Below are positions 43,994 to 53,084 of a stretch of 64,000 nt of DNA, piece by piece. The stretch is from positions 2,914,001 through 2,978,000 of the forward strand of contig NZ_CP007145.1 in assembly GCF_000576555.1 (NCBI RefSeq). The letters are read 5' to 3'. The stretch comes from Hymenobacter swuensis DY53 (GTDB lineage: Bacteria > Bacteroidota > Bacteroidia > Cytophagales > Hymenobacteraceae). The first letter of the stretch is position 1; each line of letters starts with the position of its first letter. Position numbers and translations under genes: made by a program. Under the pieces are notes generated by a model that was given only the letters and a program-made list of their open reading frames with translations, did no database searches and was not told the DNA's origin.

Positions 43994-45175
43994 ATGCAAA
44001 TCAAAGAAGTAGTTATTGTGGCCGCCGTGCGCACGCCCATCGGGTCGTTTGGCGGGAGCCTGTCATCGTTGTCGGCCATTGAGCTGGGCGCTATTGCGCT
44101 GAAAGGAGCCCTGGAGAAAGCCGGGGTCGATGCCAAGGAGGTAGAGCAGGTGATTATGGGCAACGTTATTTCGGCCAACCTGGGCCAGGCTCCAGCCCGC
44201 CAAGCGGCCAAGAAAGCCGGCTTGCCCGATACCGTGGAATGCACTACCGTCAATAAAGTGTGCGCTTCGGGCTCGAAAGCCATTATGTTCGGGGCGCAGG
44301 CCATCATGCTGGGGCAGGCCGACGTGGTGCTGGCCGGGGGTATGGAAAGCATGTCGAACGTGCCGTACTACCTGGATAAAGCCCGCTTTGGGGCTAAATA
44401 CGGCCACGGCCAGATGATTGACGGCTTGATGAAGGACGGCCTCTGGGACCCGTACCACGACTTTGCTATGGGCGTAGCCGCCGACCGCACCGCCACCCAC
44501 TACGGCATCACCCGCGAGGAGCAGGATGCCTTTGCCCAGCAGAGCTATGAGCGGAGTGCCGCCGCTGCCCAGGCCGGTAAGAAGAAGGACGAAATTGTGC
44601 CCGTAACCATTACAGTGCGCGGCAAAGAAACCGTTATCAGCGACGACGAGGAGTACACCAAGGCTGATTTTGCCAAGTTTGCCGGCCTCAAGCCCGCCTT
44701 CGGCAAGGAAGGTACCGTGACGGCCGCCAATGCCTCCACCCTCAACGACGGAGCCGCCGCCGTGCTGCTCATGAGCCGTGAGAAGGCAGAGGAGCTGGGC
44801 GTGAAGCCGCTGGCCCGCATCCGGGGCTTCGCCGACGCCGAGCAGGCTCCCGAGTGGTTCACCACCACACCTTCTCTGGCTATTCCAAAGGCGCTGAAAC
44901 ACGCCGGCGTGGATGCCTCGGAAGTGGATTTCTACGAAATCAACGAGGCTTTCTCGGTGGTTTCCCTGGCCAATAACAAGCTGCTGAACCTGGAAGGCTC
45001 GAAAGTAAACGTATACGGCGGGGCTGTGAGCCTGGGCCACCCGCTCGGCGCGTCGGGCACCCGCATCGTAACCACGCTGCTGAACGTGCTGCAGAATGAA
45101 GGCGGCAAAATCGGCGTGACCGGCATCTGCAACGGTGGTGGTGGCGCGAGCAGTATCGTGGTAGAGAAGCTGTAA
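43994..45175 (+). CDS. Acetyl-CoA C-acetyltransferase (thiolase)
   Basis: A 393-residue type II thiolase that interconverts two acetyl-CoA with acetoacetyl-CoA and CoA. The nucleophilic Cys90 is in VNKVCASGSKA; the other catalytic parts are NEAFSVV, GHPLGASGTR (His) and GICNGGGGASS (Cys). The length and the GxCxGG motif favour the biosynthetic/degradative acetoacetyl-CoA thiolase over the longer FadA type, but chain-length preference cannot be read. It stands alone, followed by a terminator. Confidence 0.94.
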   Translation: MQIKEVVIVAAVRTPIGSFGGSLSSLSAIELGAIALKGALEKAGVDAKEVEQVIMGNVISANLGQAPARQAAKKAGLPDTVECTTVNKVCASGSKAIMFGAQAIMLGQADVVLAGGMESMSNVPYYLDKARFGAKYGHGQMIDGLMKDGLWDPYHDFAMGVAADRTATHYGITREEQDAFAQQSYERSAAAAQAGKKKDEIVPVTITVRGKETVISDDEEYTKADFAKFAGLKPAFGKEGTVTAANASTLNDGAAAVLLMSREKAEELGVKPLARIRGFADAEQAPEWFTTTPSLAIPKALKHAGVDASEVDFYEINEAFSVVSLANNKLLNLEGSKVNVYGGAVSLGHPLGASGTRIVTTLLNVLQNEGGKIGVTGICNGGGGASSIVVEKL

Positions 45176-45221
45176 ATCACGGATTTATCGAATTTCACGG
45201 ATTCGTGCTGACGTTTACCGG

Positions 45222-45256
45222 AAAGCCCTGCTGCATTTTTGCGGCAGGGCTTTTGT
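45222..45256 (+). terminator. Terminator of the thiolase gene
   Basis: AAAGCCCTGC (45222-45231) pairs with GCAGGGCTTT (45244-45253), then T. It lies 46 bp after the stop; an ATCACGGATTT-type short repeat precedes it. Confidence 0.8.
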
Positions 45257-45305
45257 GTGCGGCCTGGCTACTGGCTGAACCTGTGCTGACGGCCGGCACA
45301 AAAAA

Positions 45306-45313
45306 TACTTTTG
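45306..45313 (+). promoter_or_regulatory. -7 element TACTTTTG for the YwqK-repeat gene
   Basis: An exact TAnnTTTG match 23 bp before the ATG at 45336. Confidence 0.45.
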
Positions 45314-45335
45314 GCTTTCTCCCGTTCTTGCGGCT

Positions 45336-46793
45336 ATGAAACGAATTACGCTTGCCCTACTCCTGCTCTCTACCGCCGCTCAAGCGCAAAAGCTGCGTCG
45401 GCTTACGACGTATTTTGACTCCACCAACGTGCATAAGCGCGAGGTGTACTCAGCCCTGGTAGCGGCCGATACCGTGATGCAGGGACCGTACAAGCGGTTT
45501 TATTACTCCGGTAAGCTAGAGGCCCAGACGCGCTACACCGACGGTAAGCGCGACTCGGCGTACGTGGAGTTTCACCCCAACGGGGGGCGCCGGCTGGAAG
45601 TTACGTACCAGCAGGGCGTGCGCCAGGGCCCATTCAAAACCTACTACGACAACGGCAAGCTGGCCCAGGAAGGCACGTACGAGGAAGATCAGCCCACCGG
45701 CACGCTGCGCTACTTCCACCCCAACGGCGAGGTGAAGCTCGAAACTACGCTCAGCAACGGCCAGCCGGCCGGTGTTATCCGGGAGTTGTATCCCTCGGGC
45801 AAGCCCCGGGCTGAAGTGACCTACCAGAACGGCCAAGCCAGCGGACCGGCCAAAACCTACTTCGAGAACGGTCAGCTGCAAAGTGAGGGGATGTACAGCA
45901 AAGGACTGCTGGCTGGCCCTTACAAAACCTACTACGACAACGGCAAGCTGGAAACCGACGTGCAGGCTGACCGCACCGGCCGGGGCAGCTACCGCAGCTA
46001 CTACCGCTCGGGCAAGCTGCGCACTGAGGGCACCTATGCCCCTGCTACGCTGGTCGGGCGGGCGGTGAAAAACCCGCTGGCCGACGACCTGACCAAGCAA
46101 GCCAAAAGCCTGGCCGGCGGCACCAGCAACCTCGACGGCCCCGCCAAATCGTACTACGAAAGCGGCGCCGTAAAAAGCACTCAGACCTACCGCCAGGGTG
46201 TGCTCACGGGCACGCAGCTGGACTTATATGAATCGGGCAAGACGGAGCAGAAGACGGAATACAGCAACCAGGGCCGCGACCGGCGCATCACGCTATACTA
46301 CGAGGACGGTATGGCCAAGGGCGAGCAGCAGTACAAAAACGGGCAGCCCAACGGCCAGTGGCGCGCGTTTCATGTGGGCGGCAAGCAACTGCAGAAGCAG
46401 GAAACCTACGTGAACGGCAAACTGACCGGCGAGCAGGTGACGTACTACCCCACCGGTACGCTGCAAAGCAAGCTGGTGTACGAAGCCGGCAAACCCACGG
46501 GGCTGAGCCAAGAGTTCTACGCCTCGGGTAAGCTGAAGGCGGAAACCACGTATGTAAAAGGGCTGAAAACGGGGGCTTTTCGCCAGCTGCGCGAAGATGG
46601 CACCCCGGAAATAGCCGGCACCTTCCGCAACGGCAAGGAATCGGGCGTATGGACCTATTTCGGGCTGGATGGCACCACGGTGCAGGAGAAGAAAACCTTC
46701 CGCAACGGCCAGGTAGTGCCCGCCGGCGCACCCGCCCCGGCCGTGCGGCCCATGCCCAACCGCAAGCCCGCCGCCCCAGTCAAGCGGAAGTAA
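45336..46793 (+). CDS. Exported protein of 16 YwqK/MORN-like repeats
   Basis: A 485-residue protein with the signal peptide MKRITLALLLLSTAAQAQ. From residue 45 to 465 it consists of sixteen roughly 23-residue units of the form [YF]-x-[ND/S]-G-K-L-x-x-E-x-x-Y-x-x-G-x-x-x-G, for example FKTYYDNGKLAQEGTYEEDQ and YRSYYRSGKLRTEGTY. These match the MORN-related repeat often annotated as YwqK-family antitoxin. No toxin partner is adjacent, and the signal peptide argues for a periplasmic or surface role, so the antitoxin label is probably misleading. Units 8 and 9 are separated by a longer insert (about 30 residues). The Pro/Arg/Lys-rich tail ends in VKRK. Confidence 0.85.
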   Translation: MKRITLALLLLSTAAQAQKLRRLTTYFDSTNVHKREVYSALVAADTVMQGPYKRFYYSGKLEAQTRYTDGKRDSAYVEFHPNGGRRLEVTYQQGVRQGPFKTYYDNGKLAQEGTYEEDQPTGTLRYFHPNGEVKLETTLSNGQPAGVIRELYPSGKPRAEVTYQNGQASGPAKTYFENGQLQSEGMYSKGLLAGPYKTYYDNGKLETDVQADRTGRGSYRSYYRSGKLRTEGTYAPATLVGRAVKNPLADDLTKQAKSLAGGTSNLDGPAKSYYESGAVKSTQTYRQGVLTGTQLDLYESGKTEQKTEYSNQGRDRRITLYYEDGMAKGEQQYKNGQPNGQWRAFHVGGKQLQKQETYVNGKLTGEQVTYYPTGTLQSKLVYEAGKPTGLSQEFYASGKLKAETTYVKGLKTGAFRQLREDGTPEIAGTFRNGKESGVWTYFGLDGTTVQEKKTFRNGQVVPAGAPAPAVRPMPNRKPAAPVKRK

Positions 46794-46840
46794 CGGACAG
46801 CAGTAGCGCGAACTTTGCAGTTCGCGTCCCCGCGCTTGTG

Positions 46841-48139
46841 CTACAGCCAGATGGTAAACGCCGTACGGCCGGTGGGCTGCGTTTCGAGGCTGAAGCGGAA
46901 GTCATGCTGGAGCAGAATGTCGCGGGTGAGGGTAAGGCCGATGCCCTGACCGTCGCGCTTGGTGCTGAAGAAGGGCGTGAACAGGCGGCGCTGCACCTCG
47001 GGCGCCAGGCCGGGGCCGTCGTTTTCGATGATGATTTGCGCGGGCTCCCAGCTGGTCCGCACCCAGATGTTGCCGTCTTTCCCAATGGCTTCGAGGGCGT
47101 TTTTGCCGATGTTGAGCAGCGCCTGCTCCAGCTGCTGCGGGTCCACATTAGCCAGCAGTGGGCCGGGGGCCAGCTCCCAGTGCCACCGGATGCAGCGGCG
47201 CTCTGCCTGCACCTGCAGTAGGCGCGCCGTGGTTCGCAGCAGCCCATGCACATCGGTGGGCTGACGCTGCGGCGGCGGCAGGCGCACGAGCGTAGCGAAA
47301 TTGGCTATAAAGTTGGCCAGGTGCGTGTTGCGCCCGATAGAAACCTCCAAGGCTTCGGTAAAATCGGGGCGGTCCTGGGGCTGCAGCTGGGGGGCGTAGT
47401 GGCGGAAGCTCTGGAGGATGGAATTAATGGCCCCGATGGAGTTATTGATTTCGTGCGACATCATCCGGATCAGCTTCTCGTAGGCCTTTTTCTCCTGCCT
47501 GATCAGTTCCTGCGTCAGCTCTTCCAGCACGATAAACTGGCGCGTGAAGCCCCGATCTACAAAACGTGAGCAGTGCGCCCGGTACGTCTGCAGCCCCGAG
47601 AGCTGCACCACCTGCGGCCCCTGCTCAGAAAGCGCCGCCAGGGCCGGGCCCCAGTCGCCGGGCACGGCGGCGGGTGGCAAGCCTAGCAGCGCCGCCGTGG
47701 GTTGGGACAGCATCCGCTCGGCGGCGGGATTCACGCCCTCAATCCGCCCATCAAAGGACAATAGCAGGACCCCGGCCGGCGAGGCCCGGATTAGGCTTTC
47801 GAGCAGGTAGCTTTTCTCGTGCTGCGTAACTCGCTCCTGCCGCAGCTCATCAATCATGTGGTTGTACACGGCAATGAGCTGGTCCATTTCGTGCTGCCCC
47901 ACGGGCACGAATTTCATGGAAAAATCCCTGGCCCGAATAGCTTCCGTGCCGGCCGCAATCAGCTGAAACGGCCGGACAAAGCCCCGGTACAGCTGCACTG
48001 TGAGGAAGATGCTGATCAGCAGCAGTACTTCCAGCGCCACAAACAGCGGGGCGTTGGTGCGCATCATCTGGCCGGCCAGCACAATGAGCACGGCATGAAT
48101 GATGGTGACGAACAGCAGAAATTTCAGGCGCAGAGTCAT
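46841..48139 (-). CDS. Membrane sensor histidine kinase (NtrY/NtrB-like)
   Basis: A 432-residue kinase. Two N-terminal membrane helices (about 6-22 and 28-48) have almost no periplasmic loop between them, followed by a HAMP-like linker, a PAS domain (about 110-190, LLLSFDGRIEGVNPAAERML), the His-box MMSHEINNSIGAINSILQSF, and the ATPase with N-box EQALLNIGKNALEAI, G1 ENDGPGLAP and the G2 region FFSTKRDGQGIGLTLTRDIL. The very small sensor loop suggests it senses the membrane itself or an internal signal. It lies 69 bp after the sigma-54 activator gene, its obvious partner, at the end of the export locus. Confidence 0.93.
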   Translation of the reverse strand: MTLRLKFLLFVTIIHAVLIVLAGQMMRTNAPLFVALEVLLLISIFLTVQLYRGFVRPFQLIAAGTEAIRARDFSMKFVPVGQHEMDQLIAVYNHMIDELRQERVTQHEKSYLLESLIRASPAGVLLLSFDGRIEGVNPAAERMLSQPTAALLGLPPAAVPGDWGPALAALSEQGPQVVQLSGLQTYRAHCSRFVDRGFTRQFIVLEELTQELIRQEKKAYEKLIRMMSHEINNSIGAINSILQSFRHYAPQLQPQDRPDFTEALEVSIGRNTHLANFIANFATLVRLPPPQRQPTDVHGLLRTTARLLQVQAERRCIRWHWELAPGPLLANVDPQQLEQALLNIGKNALEAIGKDGNIWVRTSWEPAQIIIENDGPGLAPEVQRRLFTPFFSTKRDGQGIGLTLTRDILLQHDFRFSLETQPTGRTAFTIWL

Positions 48140-48208
48140 GAGGGACTAGTGTGCGGAAGGGATAAAGAACGTGATGCTTTGCTCCGCTCTGCATGATGTT
48201 CTTCCCTC

Positions 48209-49591
48209 CTACTCCGCATCAAACGGAATGGCATACTTCTCCAGCCTTCGGTAGAGCGCGCCACGGCTCAGGCCCAGGGCTTTGGCTACGCGGCTGATGT
48301 TGCCGCCGTAGTGCTCCAGCGTGCGGCGGATCATGCGGGCCTCCAGCTCATCGAGGGTGATGGTACCGGGTTCCGGCAGCTCCCCAGGCTCTGAAATACG
48401 CGCCGGGGCCGGCTGAAACTGGGCCTGAAAGTCTTCGGGCCCAAGCTCGTCTTTGCCCGATACCAGCACGGCGCGCTCCACCAGATTTTTCAGCTCCCGG
48501 ATGTTGCCCGGCAGCGGCTGCTCCTGCAGCCAGTGGCGGGCGCGGGCACCCACTTTCAGGGCCGGTCGGTGGTAGGTAGCCCGCAGGCTATCCACAAAGT
48601 GCTGCACTAACAGCGGGATATCTTCAGGACGCTCGCGCAGGGCGGGCAGGCGCACCGTAATCAGGTTGATGCGGTAAAACAGATCTTCCCGAAAGCGCCC
48701 CTGCTGCACCATATCGGTGAGGTTGCGGTTGGTGGCACAAATCACGCGGATATCGAGGCGGCGGGGCTTGCTGTCGCCGAGCACCTCGTAGGTTCGGTCC
48801 TGCAGCACCCGCAACAGCTTCACCTGGGAGCCCAGGTCCAGCTCCCCTATCTCGTCGAGGAAGATGGTGCCGCCGTTGGCCAGCTCGAAGCGGCCGACCC
48901 GGTCGGTTTTGGCGTCGGTGAAGGCCCCGCGCCGGTGCCCGAACATTTCACTCTCAAACAGGGAGGCGGAAATCCCTCCCAGGTTCACCTTTACAAAGGG
49001 CTGGCGGCGGCGCTGGCTGTTGAGGTGCACGGCCTCCGCAATCAGCTCCTTGCCCGTCCCCGATTCGCCCTCAATCAGCACCGAAGCATCGGTGGCGGCC
49101 ACCTGGCCCACGTTGCGCAGCACGTGCAACAGGCGCGCATCCTGCCCCACAATGGCCCGAAAATCATACTGCTGGTCCAGCTGGCGGCGGCTGAGGCCGA
49201 CGGGGTCGGTTTCGGCGTCCGGCTCGTGCAGGCGCAGGATGGTACGGATGGTTTGCAGCAGCGCATCGTTGTTCCAGGGCTTGGTGACGAACTCGGCGGC
49301 TCCGGCTTTCATGCCTTCCACGGCCAGCGTGATGCTACCCCAACCCGTTATCAGCACTACGGGCAACGCGGGGTACAGGCGCTTCAGCTGGGCCAGCAGT
49401 TTCAGGCCGTCGTGGCCGCTGGTGTCGAGGGAGAAGTTCATATCCAGGAGCAGCAGGCGGGGCAGCGCCTGCTGCACGGCGGTCAGCACAGCCTCCGGCG
49501 TGGCCACGGCGCGCGCCGCATAGCCGGCCTGCTTCAGCAGCAGCCCCAGCGAAGTGCGCACGGCCAGGTCGTCGTCGGCAATCAGTATCAT
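48209..49591 (-). CDS. NtrC-family sigma-54-dependent response regulator
   Basis: A 460-residue activator. The receiver has the acidic residues DDD (6-8), Asp50 in LLLLDMNFS and Lys in FVTKPW. The AAA+ domain has Walker A GESGTGKE, the sigma-54 contact loop GAFTDA (a variant of GAFTGA), Walker B TIFLDEIGEL and the sensor region RFREDLFYRIN. The C-terminal Fis-type helix-turn-helix is NISRVAKALGLSRGALYRRL. It should activate sigma-54 promoters from distant enhancers once phosphorylated by the adjacent kinase. The two matched dyads at 53240 and 56221 are the likely targets. It follows the permease gene by 63 bp. Confidence 0.95.
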   Translation of the reverse strand: MILIADDDLAVRTSLGLLLKQAGYAARAVATPEAVLTAVQQALPRLLLLDMNFSLDTSGHDGLKLLAQLKRLYPALPVVLITGWGSITLAVEGMKAGAAEFVTKPWNNDALLQTIRTILRLHEPDAETDPVGLSRRQLDQQYDFRAIVGQDARLLHVLRNVGQVAATDASVLIEGESGTGKELIAEAVHLNSQRRRQPFVKVNLGGISASLFESEMFGHRRGAFTDAKTDRVGRFELANGGTIFLDEIGELDLGSQVKLLRVLQDRTYEVLGDSKPRRLDIRVICATNRNLTDMVQQGRFREDLFYRINLITVRLPALRERPEDIPLLVQHFVDSLRATYHRPALKVGARARHWLQEQPLPGNIRELKNLVERAVLVSGKDELGPEDFQAQFQPAPARISEPGELPEPGTITLDELEARMIRRTLEHYGGNISRVAKALGLSRGALYRRLEKYAIPFDAE

Positions 49592-49654
49592 AGCTCGGGG
49601 GCGAAGGACGGAAATCGGCGGGTAAATCTGGGCGGGCAGGCTTTCTTTCAGGCT

Positions 49655-50854
49655 TTATTCTTCTCGCAGTGCCACGGCCGGATGAATGCCCGCCGCTAAC
49701 CGGCTGGGGTAGAATGCGCACAGCGCCGTGATGACGTACACGGCTACGCCCGCCACCGCAATGCCGGCCAGGTAAAACTTCGGGTCCAGCTCAAACGCCC
49801 CCAGCAAGGGAAACTGCACCGCCAGCAAACACCCCAGCACCACGCCCAGGGTACTGACAATCAGCATTTCGCCCAGAAACTGCCGGCTGATGGCCGAGCC
49901 GGTGGCCCCCATCGCCCGGCGCAACCCTATCTCGGCCCGGCGCTGGCTGATGTTGTACCAGAGCACGCCAAACAGGCCCAAGGCCACATTCACAATCAGA
50001 AACAGGCTTACCAGTGCCAGCCCCGCTGTCGGCACAATGGTGTAGCGCCGCTTGTGCAGGCGGTCCTCGTCCACCACGCGCACCATGGTGGTCCACTGGC
50101 GCGTGACGCCGGCCACCGTGCGGGCTATTTTCTCCTGCAGCTCCCCGCCGGCGCCGGGGGCCACGCGCACCACCACGTTGGCTGTTTCCCAGCGCGTCGT
50201 ATCGAAGGGCAGCAGGCGTTTCCACATGGAGGGCACAGGCGGACCAAAGTCGTTTTCCATCCGCACGTTTTCCACCACGCCCATCACCTGGAACTCGTCT
50301 TCGGGCTTGATGTCGGGGCCGGGCTCGGCCCAGGAGAAGATTTTGCCCAGGGCCGGCTCGTTGCCGAACAGGGTTTCGCGCAAATCCTGGCTGATGACCA
50401 CCGGCCGGTGGTGGCTGCCGTCGTCGGCCTTGGCAAACCAGCGGCCTTCGCGCAGCTTCAACCCCATTACTTGGGCGTACTGATCATCGGTATCGTATAT
50501 ATTCGACTGCTCCGACTTCCGGCCTTTGTAGCTAAACGCGGACGTATTGGTGCGAAAGATAAAGGGCATATTGTCGCTGGCGAGGGCCACTTGCCGGACA
50601 CCGGGCAGAGCCTGCATCTGGCGCAGCACCTCGTCCAGCTCGGTGCGGGGCATGGTTTTGTTCTGGCCGGCCCGTATTTCGAGCCGCCACACCTGCTGAT
50701 AGTCGAAGCCATGGGGGGCCAGGAAGTTGGTGCCGAAGGTGATGAGCATAGTGCCCACGGCAAACAGCACGACGAACGAGAAGAATATTTCCGACACCAG
50801 CAGCAGGTTGTTGCGCTTGCGGTTCCAGATAAGTTTAAACAGATGACGGAGCAT
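49655..50854 (-). CDS. FtsX/MacB-type ABC transporter permease
   Basis: A 399-residue permease with one N-terminal span (NLLLVSEIFFSFVVLFAVGT), a large periplasmic MacB_PCD domain (about 45-270), and three C-terminal spans including the conserved NISQRRAEIGLRRAMGATGS between the first and second. This is the type VII ABC (mechanotransmission) topology used by MacB and LolCE to move substrates from the periplasm rather than across the inner membrane. It has no ATPase domain of its own; the ATPase is encoded two genes upstream. It is separated from the preceding permease by 69 bp holding a GTGGTGAA-type repeat. Confidence 0.92.
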   Translation of the reverse strand: MLRHLFKLIWNRKRNNLLLVSEIFFSFVVLFAVGTMLITFGTNFLAPHGFDYQQVWRLEIRAGQNKTMPRTELDEVLRQMQALPGVRQVALASDNMPFIFRTNTSAFSYKGRKSEQSNIYDTDDQYAQVMGLKLREGRWFAKADDGSHHRPVVISQDLRETLFGNEPALGKIFSWAEPGPDIKPEDEFQVMGVVENVRMENDFGPPVPSMWKRLLPFDTTRWETANVVVRVAPGAGGELQEKIARTVAGVTRQWTTMVRVVDEDRLHKRRYTIVPTAGLALVSLFLIVNVALGLFGVLWYNISQRRAEIGLRRAMGATGSAISRQFLGEMLIVSTLGVVLGCLLAVQFPLLGAFELDPKFYLAGIAVAGVAVYVITALCAFYPSRLAAGIHPAVALREE

Positions 50855-50861
50855 GAGGCCA

Positions 50862-50920
50862 GGTGGTGAAGTGGTGAACTGGTGAGTTGTCAGGCTGTTG
50901 GCACAGCCTCACTATCTCAC
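50862..50920. repeat. GTGGTGAA tandem with hairpin between the permease genes
   Basis: Three near copies of GGTGGTGAA/AGTGGTGAA/CTGGTGAG run from 50862, followed by an AGGCTGT-TGGC-ACAGCCT hairpin (50892-50909) and then CTCAC in inverse sense. It resembles the other purine-arm repeats. Confidence 0.45.
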
Positions 50921-50923
50921 GCT

Positions 50924-52204
50924 TTATTTCTGCTCGCCGCTGCCGCGCAGGGCCACTACGGGGTTGAGGCGCGACATTTTCCAGGCGGGATACACGCCGC
51001 TCATCAGCCCAAACAGCAGGGCCAACCCCAGCCCCCAGCTGAACACCCGCCAGCTGAGGCTGAACTGGGCATAGGCTACTACATGGGCCTCGTTGAGCAG
51101 CGCCAGCGCTCCGGCGGCCAGGCCCAGGCCCAGCAGTCCGCCCACCACGGCCAGCACCACGTTTTCCACCAGAAACTGCCCCACCAGGTTGCGGCCCGTA
51201 GCCCCGAAGGCCTTCCGAACGCCAATCTCGCTGGAGCGCTCCAGAATGCGCGTCACGTTCAGGTTCACCAGGTTTAGGGCCGGCAGCAGCATAAACAGTA
51301 GCCCCATGAGGGTACAAATCAGGTAGAAAGTGCCCACGTTGTCGTTGTCCAGGGCCTGGGAATTACCGGCGCCCTCGGACCGAGTGATGTGGAGGGCGCG
51401 GGTAAAGGTGGCCAGCATGGGGTCGGCGTAGGAATAGATGGCCTTTACTTCCTTCGGATTCGGAATTTCCACGCGCTGCACCATCTGGCGGTATTCCTCA
51501 CGCATGGCTGGGGCCGCCGCCGCCGTGGGTGCCAGCAGCACCACTAGAAAATCACCCCCGATGCTGGTGTCGCGTATCAGGGACGGGCTCAGGGTGTAGG
51601 GCACCCACACATCGGCATAGGAGGCAATGTGCACTGCCGACACGTTGCGCACCACGCCGGCCACGCGGTAGCGTGTCAGGTCTACCTCGATGGCACGCCC
51701 CACCACGTCGGCGGTGCCGAAGTAGCTGCGGGCCGTGGCTTCGTTGATGACGCAGACGTGCTGGGCCTGGGCCACTTCGGCCCCGCTGAACGCCCGCCCG
51801 TCCACAAACTCAAAGTCCATGATCTGCCAGAAATTCCCATCGGTGTAGCGAACATCCAGCGGGAGCAGGCCATTGTTGGTGAAAGCCGTGGCATCGTAAA
51901 TATTCGATGTCAGGGCTACTTTCTCCGGCGTCTTCATCCGGCGGATGTAGGTATCCACGAAATGCACGCTGGCGGGCCGGTTCATCCAGCCGTGGCCGTC
52001 TACCATCTCCTGCCGGATGACATTCACGAACAGCATCCGGTCGATGCGCTTTTCCGGCATATTTGGCCCCACTACGTGGTCTACCAGAGCCATCACCACC
52101 AGCAGAATCATCAGTGTAAAGCTCACGCCGAACAGGTTGATAAAGGTGAAGAACTTACGGCGCAGCAAGACTTTCCAGGCAAGTTTGAGGTAAGAGAGTA
52201 GCAT
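50924..52204 (-). CDS. FtsX/MacB-type ABC transporter permease
   Basis: A 426-residue permease, first of the two and homologous in layout to its neighbour: an N-terminal span (FFTFINLFGVSFTLMILLVV), a periplasmic MacB_PCD domain, and three C-terminal spans with ILERSSEIGVRKAFGATGRN. The two permeases probably form a heterodimer served by the upstream ATPase. It ends in SGEQK; the upstream gap of 145 bp to the ATPase is mostly an inverted repeat (52231-52347). Confidence 0.92.
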   Translation of the reverse strand: MLLSYLKLAWKVLLRRKFFTFINLFGVSFTLMILLVVMALVDHVVGPNMPEKRIDRMLFVNVIRQEMVDGHGWMNRPASVHFVDTYIRRMKTPEKVALTSNIYDATAFTNNGLLPLDVRYTDGNFWQIMDFEFVDGRAFSGAEVAQAQHVCVINEATARSYFGTADVVGRAIEVDLTRYRVAGVVRNVSAVHIASYADVWVPYTLSPSLIRDTSIGGDFLVVLLAPTAAAAPAMREEYRQMVQRVEIPNPKEVKAIYSYADPMLATFTRALHITRSEGAGNSQALDNDNVGTFYLICTLMGLLFMLLPALNLVNLNVTRILERSSEIGVRKAFGATGRNLVGQFLVENVVLAVVGGLLGLGLAAGALALLNEAHVVAYAQFSLSWRVFSWGLGLALLFGLMSGVYPAWKMSRLNPVVALRGSGEQK

Positions 52205-52230
52205 GTAGTTTCAGTTAAAGAGTAAGGAAC

Positions 52231-52347
52231 CGTCATGCTGAGCGAAGTGGAGCGTAGCCGAAGCATCTCTACCTCTGACTGATCAAATAGCATTGCAACA
52301 AAGCGGTAGAGATGCTTCGGCTACGCTCCGCTTTGCTCAGCATGACG
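52231..52347. repeat. 43-bp inverted repeat CGTCATGCTGAGC...AAGCATCTCTACC
   Basis: The arm 52231-52273 is repeated inverted at 52305-52347 with two mismatches, around a 31-nt core. It fills most of the gap between the ATPase and permease genes. The outer CGTCAT and the AGCCGA(G)GAATCTC/AGCCGAAGCATCTC parts relate it to the composite repeat at 43691-43869. Confidence 0.75.
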
Positions 52348-52349
52348 TT

Positions 52350-53084
52350 CTATGAAACCTGGCTGCCGTCGAAGAAGCGGATGAGGCGCTGGGTTTTCAG
52401 GGCCTGCTGCTCGTCGTGGGTAACCATCACGATAGTGGTGCCTTCCTGGCGGTTGAGGTGCAGCAGCAGGTCTAGTATCTCCTCCCCCATCACCGAGTCG
52501 AGGTTGCCGGTGGGCTCATCGGCCAGGATGATTTCGGGGCGGCCGGCCAGGGCCCGCGCAATGGCCACGCGCTGGCGCTGCCCCCCGGAAAGCTGGCTGG
52601 GGAAGTGGCTGGTGCGCGGACTCAGGCCCACTTTATCGAGGGCGGCGTAGGCCCGTTCCCGCCGCTCCTTGCCGCCCACCCCGGGCCGGTACAGCAGGGG
52701 CAGCTCCACGTTATCGAGAACCGAGAGGTCGTTGATAAGATGATAGCTCTGGAACACGAACCCGATTTTCTGATTGCGCAGCGCGGCCAGCTCCCGGTCA
52801 GAGTACGACTGCACGGCGCGGCCGTCTAGCTCCAGTACGCCACTGGTGGGCTCATCCAGCAGCCCTATGATGCTGAGAAGCGTGGATTTGCCGCAGCCTG
52901 AAGGCCCCATAATCGACACAAATTCGCCTTTGTTGATGGTCAGGTTTACCCGGTTCAGGGCCACCGTTTCAATGGTTTTGGTCTGGTAGACTTTCTCGAT
53001 GTCGCGCAGCGCAATTACCGGCGGCCCAGCAGCCGATGGCGTGGTAGCGGGGCAAGAAGCAGTCTGGGCAAGGAGGTTTTCCAT
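52350..53084 (-). CDS. MacB/LolD-type ABC transporter ATPase
   Basis: A 244-residue nucleotide-binding subunit. It has Walker A GPSGCGKST, the Q-loop in VFQSYHLINDL, signature LSGGQRQRVAIARALAGRP, Walker B IILADEPTGNLD and the H-loop MVTHDEQ. The close match around DEPTGNLD and the RENVELPLLYR-like VELPLLYR is typical of the LolD/MacB/FtsE group. An N-terminal extension of about 20 residues precedes the ALRDIEKVYQ start. It heads the second transcript of the export locus, with a sigma-54-like element 75 bp upstream. Confidence 0.94.
   Translation of the reverse strand: MENLLAQTASCPATTPSAAGPPVIALRDIEKVYQTKTIETVALNRVNLTINKGEFVSIMGPSGCGKSTLLSIIGLLDEPTSGVLELDGRAVQSYSDRELAALRNQKIGFVFQSYHLINDLSVLDNVELPLLYRPGVGGKERRERAYAALDKVGLSPRTSHFPSQLSGGQRQRVAIARALAGRPEIILADEPTGNLDSVMGEEILDLLLHLNRQEGTTIVMVTHDEQQALKTQRLIRFFDGSQVS

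Noticed and set aside
52231..52347. Inverted arms as terminal repeats of an insertion sequence
   Set aside because: Only 31 bp lie between the arms, no transposase is present, and no target-site duplication was evident.
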